Origin: Tritrichomonas musculus
Lineage: Eukaryota; Parabasalia; Tritrichomonadida; Tritrichomonadidae
Assembly: GCA_039105265.1 (NCBI GenBank)
Contig: JAPFFF010000038.1
Coordinates: forward strand, 124,001 to 188,000
DNA: 64,000 bases
Direction: 5' to 3'
The notes below the pieces were generated by a model that saw only the letters and a list, made by a program, of their open reading frames with translations, was not told the DNA's origin and ran no database searches. Both the position numbers and the translations under genes were made by a program. Of this stretch, positions 1 to 11,789 are shown in pieces. The first letter of the stretch is position 1; each line of letters starts with the position of its first letter.

Positions 1-521
1 CAGCATCGATTCTCTTCCAAGCAGCATCGATTCTCTTCCAAACAACAACGATTCTCTTCCAAACAACAACGATTCTCTTCCAAACAACAACGATTCTCTT
101 CCAAACAACAACGATTCTCTTCCAAGCAGCATCGATTCTCTTCCAAGCAGCATCGATTATCTCCCAAACAACAACGATTCTCTTCCAAGCAGCATCGATT
201 CTCTTCCAAGCAGCATCGATTCTCTTCCAAACAACAACGATTCTCTTCCAAACAACAACGATTCTCTTCCAAACAACAACGATTCTCTTCCAAGTAGCAT
301 CGATTCTCTTCCAAGCAGCATCGATTCTCTTCCAAACAACAACGATTCTCTTCCAAACAACAACGATTCTCTTCCAAACAACAACGATTCTCTTCCAAAC
401 AACAACGATTCTCTTCCAAACAACAACGATTCTCTTCCAAACAACAACGATTCTCTTCCAAACAACAACGATTCTCTTCCAAGCAGCATCGATTCTCTTC
501 CAAGCAGCATCGATTATCTCC
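1..521. repeat. Block 0: partial block cut by the left edge
   Basis: This is the right end of a block whose start lies outside the window. It has one B' unit at 157 and ends with the B' unit at 514, which opens block 1. A run of seven A units lies in its middle, with an AAGTAG-type B unit just before it at about 293. There is too little sequence to assign it to a block class. Confidence 0.7.
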
Positions 522-3500
522 TAAACAACAACGATTCTCTTCCAAGCAGCATCGATTCTCTTCCAAGCAGCATCGATTCTCTTCCAAGCAGCATCGATTC
601 TCTTCCAAGCAGCATCGATTCTCTTCCAAACAACAACGATTCTCTTCCAAACAACAACGATTCTCTTCCAAACAACAACGATTCTCTTCCAAGCAGCATC
701 GATTCTCTTCCAAGCAGCATCGATTCTCTTCCAAACAACAACGATTCTCTTCCAAGCAGCATCGATTCTCTTCCAAGCAGCATCGATTCTCTTCCAAGCA
801 GCATCGATTCTCTTCCAAACAACAACGATTCTCTTCCAAGCAGCATCGATTCTCTTCCAAACAACAACGATTCTCTTCCAAACAACAACGATTCTCTTCC
901 AAACAACAACGATTCTCTTCCAAGCAGCATCGATTCTCTTCCAAGCAGCATCGATTCTCTTCCAAACAACAACGATTCTCTTCCAAGCAGCATCGATTCT
1001 CTTCCAAGCAGCATCGATTCTCTTCCAAGCAGCATCGATTCTCTTCCAAACAACAACGATTCTCTTCCAAACAACAACGATTCTCTTCCAAACAACAACG
1101 ATTCTCTTCCAAACAACAACGATTCTCTTCCAAGCAGCATCGATTCTCTTCCAAGCAGCATCGATTATCTCCCAAACAACAACGATTCTCTTCCAAGCAG
1201 CATCGATTCTCTTCCAAGCAGCATCGATTCTCTTCCAAGCAGCATCGATTCTCTTCCAAACAACAACGATTCTCTTCCAAGCAGCATCGATTCTCTTCCA
1301 AGCAGCATCGATTCTCTTCCAAGCAGCATCGATTCTCTTCCAAACAACAACGATTCTCTTCCAAACAACAACGATTCTCTTCCAAACAACAACGATTCTC
1401 TTCCAAACAACAACGATTCTCTTCCAAGCAGCATCGATTCTCTTCCAAGCAGCATCGATTATCTCCCAAACAACAACGATTCTCTTCCAAGCAGCATCGA
1501 TTCTCTTCCAAGCAGCATCGATTCTCTTCCAAACAACAACGATTCTCTTCCAAACAACAACGATTCTCTTCCAAACAACAACGATTCTCTTCCAAACAAC
1601 AACGATTCTCTTCCAAGCAGCATCGATTCTCTTCCAAGCAGCATCGATTATCTCCCAAACAACAACGATTCTCTTCCAAGCAGCATCGATTCTCTTCCAA
1701 GCAGCATCGATTCTCTTCCAAACAACAACGATTCTCTTCCAAACAACAACGATTCTCTTCCAAACAACAACGATTCTCTTCCAAGCAGCATCGATTCTCT
1801 TCCAAGCAGCATCGATTATCTCCCAAACAACAACGATTCTCTTCCAAGCAGCATCGATTCTCTTCCAAACAACAACGATTCTCTTCCAAACAACAACGAT
1901 TCTCTTCCAAACAACAACGATTCTCTTCCAAACAACAACGATTCTCTTCCAAACAACAACGATTCTCTTCCAAGCAGCATCGATTCTCTTCCAAGCAGCA
2001 TCGATTATCTCCCCCAACGATTCTCTTCCAAGCAATCGATTCTCTTCCAAGCAGCATCGATTCTCTTCCAAACAACAACGATTCTCTTCCAAACAACAAC
2101 GATTCTCTTCCAAGCAGCATCGATTCTCTTCCAAGCAGCATCGATTATCTCCCAAACAACAACGATTCTCTTCCAAACAACAACGATTCTCTTCCAAGCA
2201 GCATCGATTCTCTTCCAAACAACAACGATTCTCTTCCAAGCAGCATCGATTCTCTTCCAAGCAGCATCGATTCTCTTCCAAGCAGCATCGATTCTCTTCC
2301 AAACAACAACGATTCTCTTCCAAACAACAACGATTCTCTTCCAAACAACAACGATTCTCTTCCAAGCAGCATCGATTCTCTTCCAAGCAGCATCGATTCT
2401 CTTCCAAACAACAACGATTCTCTTCCAAGCAGCATCGATTCTCTTCCAAGCAGCATCGATTCTCTTCCAAGCAGCATCGATTCTCTTCCAAACAACAACG
2501 ATTCTCTTCCAAGCAGCATCGATTCTCTTCCAAGCAGCATCGATTCTCTTCCAAGCAGCATCGATTCTCTTCCAAACAACAACGATTCTCTTCCAAACAA
2601 CAACGATTCTCTTCCAAGCAGCATCGATTCTCTTCCAAACAACAACGATTCTCTTCCAAACAACAACGATTCTCTTCCAAACAACAACGATTCTCTTCCA
2701 AACAACAACGATTCTCTTCCAAGTAGCATCGATTCTCTTCCAAGCAGCATCGATTATCTCCCAAACAACAACGATTCTCTTCCAAGTAGCATCGATTCTC
2801 TTCCAAGCAGCATCGATTCTCTTCCAAACAACAACGATTCTCTTCCAAACAACAACGATTCTCTTCCAAACAACAACGATTCTCTTCCAAACAACAACGA
2901 TTCTCTTCCAAACAACAACGATTCTCTTCCAAACAACAACGATTCTCTTCCAAGCAGCATCGATTCTCTTCCAAACAACAACGATTCTCTTCCAAACAAC
3001 AACGATTCTCTTCCAAGCAGCATCGATTCTCTTCCAAACAACAACGATTCTCTTCCAAACAACAACGATTCTCTTCCAAACAACAACGATTCTCTTCCAA
3101 ACAACAACGATTCTCTTCCAAACAACAACGATTCTCTTCCAAACAACAACGATTCTCTTCCAAGCAGCATCGATTCTCTTCCAAGCAGCATCGATTCTCT
3201 TCCAAACAACAACGATTCTCTTCCAAGCAGCATCGATTATCTCCCAAACAACAACGATTCTCTTCCAAGCAGCATCGATTCTCTTCCAAACAACAACGAT
3301 TCTCTTCCAAACAACAACGATTCTCTTCCAAACAACAACGATTCTCTTCCAAACAACAACGATTCTCTTCCAAACAACAACGATTCTCTTCCAAACAACA
3401 ACGATTCTCTTCCAAGCAGCATCGATTCTCTTCCAAGCAGCATCGATTCTCTTCCAAACAACAACGATTCTCTTCCAAGCAGCATCGATTATCTCCCAAA

Positions 3501-4168
3501 CAACAACGATTCTCTTCCAAGCAGCATCGATTCTCTTCCAAACAACAAAGATTCTCTTCCAAACAACAACGATTCTCTTCCAAGCAGCATCGATTCTCTT
3601 CCAAGCAGCATCGATTCTCTTCCAAGCAGCATCGATTCTCTTCCAAACAACAACGATTCTCTTCCAAGCAGCATCGATTCTCTTCCAAGCAGCATCGATT
3701 CTCTTCCAAGCAGCATCGATTCTCTTCCAAACAACAACGATTCTCTTCCAAACAACAACGATTCTCTTCCAAACAACAACGATTCTCTTCCAAACAACAA
3801 CGATTCTCTTCCAAGCAGCATCGATTCTCTTCCAAGCAGCATCGATTATCTCCCAAACAACAACGATTCTCTTCCAAGCAGCATCGATTCTCTTCCAAGC
3901 AGCATCGATTCTCTTCCAAACAACAACGATTCTCTTCCAAACAACAACGATTCTCTTCCAAACAACAACGATTCTCTTCCAAGTAGCATCGATTCTCTTC
4001 CAAGCAGCATCGATTCTCTTCCAAACAACAACGATTCTCTTCCAAACAACAACGATTCTCTTCCAAACAACAACGATTCTCTTCCAAACAACAACGATTC
4101 TCTTCCAAACAACAACGATTCTCTTCCAAGCAGCATCGATTCTCTTCCAAGCAGCATCGATTATCTCC
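522..4168. repeat. Block 1: short satellite block (3,647 bp)
   Basis: It opens with a CTCCTAAA unit and ends at the next one. B' units at 1165, 1459, 1648, 1816, 2005, 2145, 2754, 3237, 3489 and 3846 cut it into modules. Its right part (modules from 2754, 3237 and 3489) matches the tail of blocks 2, 6 and 9 in module length, and the 3489-4157 pair matches the last two modules of blocks 3, 4 and 5. The opening lacks the second and third closely spaced B' units that follow most other openings. Its length is 174 units minus 7 bases, and the 7 missing bases are all at 2011-2040. Confidence 0.85.
2011..2040. repeat. Two adjacent short units (5-base and 2-base losses)
   Basis: After a B' unit the variable half reads CCCCCAACG, five bases shorter than normal. 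The next unit reads CCAAGCAATCG, two bases short of a normal B unit. These are the only shortened units in block 1 and they explain its 7-base departure from a whole number of units. Two independent losses in neighbouring units suggest a single local event, such as faulty break repair, or an assembly or consensus error. Confidence 0.9.
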
Positions 4169-7023
4169 TAAACAACAACGATTCTCTTCCAAGCAGCATC
4201 GATTCTCTTCCAAGCAGCATCGATTCTCTTCCAAGCAGCATCGATTCTCTTCCAAGCAGCATCGATTATCTCCCAAACAACAACGATTCTCTTCCAAGCA
4301 GCATCGATTATCTCCCAAACAACAACGATTCTCTTCCAAACAACAACGATTCTCTTCCAAGCAGCATCGATTCTCTTCCAAGCAGCATCGATTCTCTTCC
4401 AAGCAGCATCGATTCTCTTCCAAACAACAACGATTCTCTTCCAAGCAGCATCGATTCTCTTCCAAACAACAACGATTCTCTTCCAAACAACAACGATTCT
4501 CTTCCAAACAACAACGATTCTCTTCCAAGCAGCATCGATTCTCTTCCAAGCAGCATCGATTCTCTTCCAAACAACAACGATTCTCTTCCAAGCAGCATCG
4601 ATTCTCTTCCAAGCAGCATCGATTCTCTTCCAAGCAGCATCGATTCTCTTCCAAGCAGCATCGATTCTCTTCCAAACAACAACGATTCTCTTCCAAGCAG
4701 CATCGATTCTCTTCCAAACAACAACGATTCTCTTCCAAACAACAACGATTCTCTTCCAAACAACAACGATTCTCTTCCAAGCAGCATCGATTCTCTTCCA
4801 AGCAGCATCGATTCTCTTCCAAACAACAACGATTCTCTTCCAAGCAGCATCGATTCTCTTCCAAGCAGCATCGATTCTCTTCCAAGCAGCATCGATTCTC
4901 TTCCAAACAACAACGATTCTCTTCCAAACAACAACGATTCTCTTCCAAACAACAACGATTCTCTTCCAAGCAGCATCGATTCTCTTCCAAACAACAACGA
5001 TTCTCTTCCAAACAACAACGATTCTCTTCCAAGCAGCATCGATTCTCTTCCAAACAACAACGATTCTCTTCCAAACAACAACGATTCTCTTCCAAGCAGC
5101 ATCGATTCTCTTCCAAGCAGCATCGATTCTCTTCCAAGCAGCATCGATTCTCTTCCAAGCAGCATCGATTCTCTTCCAAGCAGCATCGATTCTCTTCCAA
5201 GCAGCATCGATTCTCTTCCAAACAACAACGATTCTCTTCCAAGCAGCATCGATTATCTCCCAAACAACAACGATTCTCTTCCAAACAACAACGATTCTCT
5301 TCCAAACAACAACGATTCTCTTCCAAGCAGCATCGATTCTCTTCCAAGCAGCATCGATTCTCTTCCAAGCAGCATCGATTCTCTTCCAAACAACAACGAT
5401 TCTCTTCCAAGCAGCATCGATTCTCTTCCAAGCAGCATCGATTCTCTTCCAAGCAGCATCGATTCTCTTCCAAACAACAACGATTCTCTTCCAAACAACA
5501 ACGATTCTCTTCCAAACAACAACGATTCTCTTCCAAGCAGCATCGATTCTCTCCCAAACAACAACGATTCTCTTCCAAGCAGCATCGATTCTCTTCCAAG
5601 CAGCATCGATTCTCTTCCAAGCAGCATCGATTCTCTTCCAAGCAGCATCGATTCTCTTCCAAGCAGCATCGATTCTCTTCCAAGCAGCATCGATTCTCTT
5701 CCAAACAACAACGATTCTCTTCCAAACAACAACGATTCTCTTCCAAACAACAACGATTCTCTTCCAAGCAGCATCGATTCTCTTCCAAGCAGCATCGATT
5801 CTCTTCCAAACAACAACGATTCTCTTCCAAACAACAACGATTCTCTTCCAAACAACAACGATTCTCTTCCAAGCAGCATCGATTCTCTTCCAAGCAGCAT
5901 CGATTCTCTTCCAAGCAGCATCGATTCTCTTCCAAACAACAACGATTCTCTTCCAAACAACAACGATTCTCTTCCAAGCAGCATCGATTCTCTTCCAAGC
6001 AGCATCGATTCTCTTCCAAGCAGCATCGATTCTCTTCCAAACAACAACGATTCTCTTCCAAACAACAACGATTCTCTTCCAAACAACAACGATTCTCTTC
6101 CAAGCAGCATCGATTCTCTTCCAAGCAGCATCGATTCTCTTCCAAGCAGCATCGATTCTCTTCCAAACAACAACGATTCTCTTCCAAACAACAACGATTC
6201 TCTTCCAAGCAGCATCGATTCTCTTCCAAGCAGCATCGATTCTCTTCCAAGCAGCATCGATTCTCTTCCAAACAACAACGATTCTCTTCCAAACAACAAC
6301 GATTCTCTTCCAAACAACAACGATTCTCTTCCAAACAACAACGATTCTCTTCCAAGCAGCATCGATTCTCTTCCAAGCAGCATCGATTATCTCCCAAACA
6401 ACAACGATTCTCTTCCAAGCAGCATCGATTCTCTTCCAAGCAGCATCGATTCTCTTCCAAACAACAACGATTCTCTTCCAAACAACAACGATTCTCTTCC
6501 AAACAACAACGATTCTCTTCCAAGTAGCATCGATTCTCTTCCAAGCAGCATCGATTATCTCCCAAACAACAACGATTCTCTTCCAAGCAGCATCGATTCT
6601 CTTCCAAACAACAACGATTCTCTTCCAAACAACAACGATTCTCTTCCAAACAACAACGATTCTCTTCCAAACAACAACGATTCTCTTCCAAACAACAACG
6701 ATTCTCTTCCAAGCAGCATCGATTCTCTTCCAAGCAGCATCGATTATCTCCCAAACAACAACGATTCTCTTCCAAGCAGCATCGATTCTCTTCCAAGCAG
6801 CATCGATTCTCTTCCAAACAACAACGATTCTCTTCCAAACAACAACGATTCTCTTCCAAGCAGCATCGATTCTCTTCCAAGCAGCATCGATTCTCTTCCA
6901 AGCAGCATCGATTCTCTTCCAAACAACAACGATTCTCTTCCAAACAACAACGATTCTCTTCCAAGCAGCATCGATTCTCTTCCAAGCAGCATCGATTATC
7001 TCCCAAACAACAACGATTCTCTT

Positions 7024-7233
7024 CCAAGCAGCATCGATTCTCTTCCAAGCAGCATCGATTCTCTTCCAAGCAGCATCGATTCTCTTCCAAGCAGCATCGA
7101 TTCTCTTCCAAGCAGCATCGATTCTCTTCCAAGCAGCATCGATTCTCTTCCAAGCAGCATCGATTCTCTTCCAAGCAGCATCGATTCTCTTCCAAGCAGC
7201 ATCGATTCTCTTCCAAGCAGCATCGATTCTCTT
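7024..7233. repeat. Run of ten consecutive B units
   Basis: Ten B units stand in a row without an A unit, the longest pure B run I noticed. The matching stretches of block 6 (33800-34153 and 37538-37891) have the same layout but with an A unit at the position equivalent to 7150-7170. Block 2 therefore appears to have had one A unit replaced by a B unit, with all three linked sites changed and no change in length. Confidence 0.85.
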
Positions 7234-7352
7234 CCAAACAACAACGATTCTCTTCCAAACAACAACGATTCTCTTCCAAACAACAACGATTCTCTTCCAA
7301 ACAACAACGATTCTCTTCCAAGCAGCATCGATTCTCTTCCAAGCAGCATCGA

Positions 7353-8780
7353 TTATCTCCCAAACAACAACGATTCTCTTCCAAGCAGCATCGATTCTCT
7401 TCCAAGCAGCATCGATTCTCTTCCAAACAACAACGATTCTCTTCCAAACAACAACGATTCTCTTCCAAACAACAACGATTCTCTTCCAAGTAGCATCGAT
7501 TCTCTTCCAAGCAGCATCGATTATCTCCCAAACAACAACGATTCTCTTCCAAGCAGCATCGATTCTCTTCCAAACAACAACGATTCTCTTCCAAACAACA
7601 ACGATTCTCTTCCAAACAACAACGATTCTCTTCCAAACAACAACGATTCTCTTCCAAACAACAACGATTCTCTTCCAAGCAGCATCGATTCTCTTCCAAG
7701 CAGCATCGATTATCTCCCAAACAACAACGATTCTCTTCCAAGCAGCATCGATTCTCTTCCAAGCAGCATCGATTCTCTTCCAAACAACAACGATTCTCTT
7801 CCAAACAACAACGATTCTCTTCCAAGCAGCATCGATTCTCTTCCAAGCAGCATCGATTATCTCCCAAACAACAACGATTCTCTTCCAAACAACAACGATT
7901 CTCTTCCAAGCAGCATCGATTCTCTTCCAAGCAGCATCGATTCTCTTCCAAGCAGCATCGATTCTCTTCCAAGCAGCATCGATTCTCTTCCAAGCAGCAT
8001 CGATTCTCTTCCAAACAACAACGATTCTCTTCCAAACAACAACGATTCTCTTCCAAACAACAACGATTCTCTTCCAAGCAGCATCGATTCTCTTCCAAGC
8101 AGCATCGATTCTCTTCCAAGCAGCATCGATTCTCTTCCAAACAACAACGATTCTCTTCCAAACAACAACGATTCTCTTCCAAACAACAACGATTCTCTTC
8201 CAAGCAGCATCGATTCTCTTCCAAACAACAACGATTCTCTTCTAAACAACAACGATTCTCTTCCAAACAACAACGATTCTCTTCCAAACAACAACGATTC
8301 TCTTCCAAGTAGCATCGATTCTCTTCCATGCAGCATCGATTATCTCCCAAACAACAACGATTCTCTTCCAAGCAGCATCGATTCTCTTCCAAACAACAAC
8401 GATTCTCTTCCAAACAACAACGATTCTCTTCCAAACAACAACGATTCTCTTCCAAACAACAACGATTCTCTTCCAAACAACAACGATTCTCTTCCAAACA
8501 ACAACGATTCTCTTCCAAGCAGCATCGATTCTCTTCCAAACAACAACGATTCTCTTCCAAGCAGCATCGATTCTCTTCCAAGCAGCATCGATTCTCTTCC
8601 AAACAACAACGATTCTCTTCCAAGCAGCATCGATTCTCTTCCAAGCAGCATCGATTCTCTTCCAAACAACAACGATTCTCTTCCAAACAACAACGATTCT
8701 CTTCCAAACAACAACGATTCTCTTCCAAACAACAACGATTCTCTTCCAAGCAGCATCGATTCTCTTCCAAGCAGCATCGA
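7353..8780. repeat. Left copy of a 1,428-bp tandem duplication in block 2
   Basis: B' units lie at 7353, 7521, 7710, 7857 and 8340. The same series recurs at 8781, 8949, 9138, 9285 and 9726, shifted by 1,428 bases (68 units) for the first four and by 1,386 bases (66 units) for the last. Both copies carry the AAGTAG plus CCATGCAG doublet just before the last B' unit and the rare TTCTAAAC unit upstream of it. The left copy is two units longer in its fourth module. Confidence 0.88.
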
Positions 8781-10186
8781 TTATCTCCCAAACAACAACG
8801 ATTCTCTTCCAAGCAGCATCGATTCTCTTCCAAGCAGCATCGATTCTCTTCCAAACAACAACGATTCTCTTCCAAACAACAACGATTCTCTTCCAAACAA
8901 CAACGATTCTCTTCCAAGTAGCATCGATTCTCTTCCAAGCAGCATCGATTATCTCCCAAACAACAACGATTCTCTTCCAAGCAGCATCGATTCTCTTCCA
9001 AACAACAACGATTCTCTTCCAAACAACAACGATTCTCTTCCAAACAACAACGATTCTCTTCCAAACAACAACGATTCTCTTCCAAACAACAACGATTCTC
9101 TTCCAAGCAGCATCGATTCTCTTCCAAGCAGCATCGATTATCTCCCAAACAACAACGATTCTCTTCCAAGCAGCATCGATTCTCTTCCAAGCAGCATCGA
9201 TTCTCTTCCAAACAACAACGATTCTCTTCCAAACAACAACGATTCTCTTCCAAGCAGCATCGATTCTCTTCCAAGCAGCATCGATTATCTCCCAAACAAC
9301 AACGATTCTCTTCCAAGCAGCATCGATTCTCTTCCAAGCAGCATCGATTCTCTTCCAAGCAGCATCGATTCTCTTCCAAGCAGCATCGATTCTCTTCCAA
9401 ACAACAACGATTCTCTTCCAAACAACAACGATTCTCTTCCAAACAACAACGATTCTCTTCCAAGCAGCATCGATTCTCTTCCAAGCAGCATCGATTCTCT
9501 TCCAAGCAGCATCGATTCTCTTCCAAACAACAACGATTCTCTTCCAAACAACAACGATTCTCTTCCAAACAACAACGATTCTCTTCCAAGCAGCATCGAT
9601 TCTCTTCCAAACAACAACGATTCTCTTCTAAACAACAACGATTCTCTTCCAAACAACAACGATTCTCTTCCAAACAACAACGATTCTCTTCCAAGTAGCA
9701 TCGATTCTCTTCCATGCAGCATCGATTATCTCCCAAACAACAACGATTCTCTTCCAAGCAGCATCGATTCTCTTCCAAACAACAACGATTCTCTTCCAAA
9801 CAACAACGATTCTCTTCCAAACAACAACGATTCTCTTCCAAACAACAACGATTCTCTTCCAAACAACAACGATTCTCTTCCAAACAACAACGATTCTCTT
9901 CCAAACAACAACGATTCTCTTCCAAGCAGCATCGATTCTCTTCCAAACAACAACGATTCTCTTCCAAGCAGCATCGATTCTCTTCCAAGCAGCATCGATT
10001 CTCTTCCAAACAACAACGATTCTCTTCCAAACACAACGATTCTCTTCCAAGCAGCATCGATTCTCTTCCAAACAACAACGATTCTCTTCCAAACAACAAC
10101 GATTCTCTTCCAAACAACAACGATTCTCTTCCAAACAACAACGATTCTCTTCCAAGTAGCATCGATTCTCTTCCAAGCAGCATCGA
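8781..10186. repeat. Right copy of the 1.4-kb tandem duplication in block 2
   Basis: It follows the left copy directly with the same order of B' spacings. It is two units shorter in the module starting at 9285. Towards its end it carries a one-base-short A unit at 10027 that the left copy lacks, so that loss came after this duplication or arrived with the later 587-bp event. Confidence 0.85.
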
Positions 10187-10773
10187 TTATCTCCCAAACA
10201 ACAACGATTCTCTTCCAAGCAGCATCGATTCTCTTCCAAGCAGCATCGATTCTCTTCCAAGCAGCATCGATTCTCTTCCAAGCAGCATCGATTCTCTTCC
10301 AAACAACAACGATTCTCTTCCAAGCAGCATCGATTCTCTTCCAAACAACAACGATTCTCTTCCAAACAACAACGATTCTCTTCCAAACAACAACGATTCT
10401 CTTCCAAGCAGCATCGATTCTCTTCCAAACAACAACGATTCTCTTCCAAACAACAACGATTCTCTTCCAAACAACAACGATTCTCTTCCAAGCAGCATCG
10501 ATTCTCTTCCAAACAACAACGATTCTCTTCCAAGCAGCATCGATTCTCTTCCAAGCAGCATCGATTCTCTTCCAAGCAGCATCGATTCTCTTCCAAACAA
10601 CAACGATTCTCTTCCAAACACAACGATTCTCTTCCAAGCAGCATCGATTCTCTTCCAAACAACAACGATTCTCTTCCAAACAACAACGATTCTCTTCCAA
10701 ACAACAACGATTCTCTTCCAAACAACAACGATTCTCTTCCAAGTAGCATCGATTCTCTTCCAAGCAGCATCGA
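10027..10773. repeat. 587-bp duplication carrying the same 1-base loss twice
   Basis: Two A units, starting at 10027 and 10614, read CCAAACACAACG, each one base short. They are 587 bases apart, which is 27 normal units plus one 20-base unit. The downstream context is the same after both: a B unit, four A units, an AAGTAG unit, then B' (at 10187 and 10774). The shared defect and shared flank mean the loss happened once and was copied by a tandem duplication. Upstream context differs by one B unit. Confidence 0.88.
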
Positions 10774-11789
10774 TTATCTCCCAAACAACAACGATTCTCT
10801 TCCAAGCAGCATCGATTCTCTTCCAAGCAGCATCGATTCTCTTCCAAACAACAACGATTCTCTTCCAAACAACAACGATTCTCTTCCAAACAACAACGAT
10901 TCTCTTCCAAACAACAACGATTCTCTTCCAAACAACAACGATTCTCTTCCAAACAACAACGATTCTCTTCCAAGCAGCATCGATTCTCTTCCAAACAACA
11001 ACGATTCTCTTCCAAACAACAACGATTCTCTTCCAAGCAGCATCGATTCTCTTCCAAACAACAACGATTCTCTTCCAAACAACAACGATTCTCTTCCAAA
11101 CAACAACGATTCTCTTCCAAACAACAACGATTCTCTTCCAAACAACAACGATTCTCTTCCAAACAACAACGATTCTCTTCCAAGCAGCATCGATTCTCTT
11201 CCAAGCAGCATCGATTCTCTTCCAAACAACAACGATTCTCTTCCAAGCAGCATCGATTATCTCCCAAACAACAACGATTCTCTTCCAAGCAGCATCGATT
11301 CTCTTCCAAACAACAACGATTCTCTTCCAAACAACAACGATTCTCTTCCAAACAACAACGATTCTCTTCCAAACAACAACGATTCTCTTCCAAACAACAA
11401 CGATTCTCTTCCAAACAACAACGATTCTCTTCCAAGCAGCATCGATTCTCTTCCAAGCAGCATCGATTCTCTTCCAAACAACAACGATTCTCTTCCAAGC
11501 AGCATCGATTATCTCCCAAACAACAACGATTCTCTTCCAAGCAGCATCGATTCTCTTCCAAACAACAAAGATTCTCTTCCAAACAACAACGATTCTCTTC
11601 CAAGCAGCATCGATTCTCTTCCAAGCAGCATCGATTCTCTTCCAAGCAGCATCGATTCTCTTCCAAACAACAACGATTCTCTTCCAAGCAGCATCGATTC
11701 TCTTCCAAACAACAACGATTCTCTTCCAAACAACAACGATTCTCTTCCAAGCAGCATCGATTCTCTTCCAAGCAGCATCGATTATCTCC

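Larger units (their letters stand above)
4169..11789. repeat. Block 2: satellite block (7,621 bp)
   Basis: It opens with the standard head, with B' units at 4161, 4266 and 4308. A 45-unit module at 4308-5249 and a 54-unit module at 5253-6383 follow. Modules from 6387 to 7706 match block 6 at 33191-34510 in order and length. The middle holds a tandem duplication of about 1.4 kb (7353-10186), and a second, 587-bp duplication crosses 10027-10773. The tail modules at 10774, 11257 and 11509 resemble those of blocks 1, 6 and 9; the last is shortened. The length is 363 units minus 2 bases, and the two bases are the single-base losses in the units starting at 10027 and 10614. Confidence 0.88.

Noticed and set aside
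4308-5249. Minus-strand LLFGRES/MLLGRES frames of 313 codons found in many blocks
   Set aside because: Their ends are simply the TAA made by B' units in that frame. They are useful as rulers for module length but are not genes.
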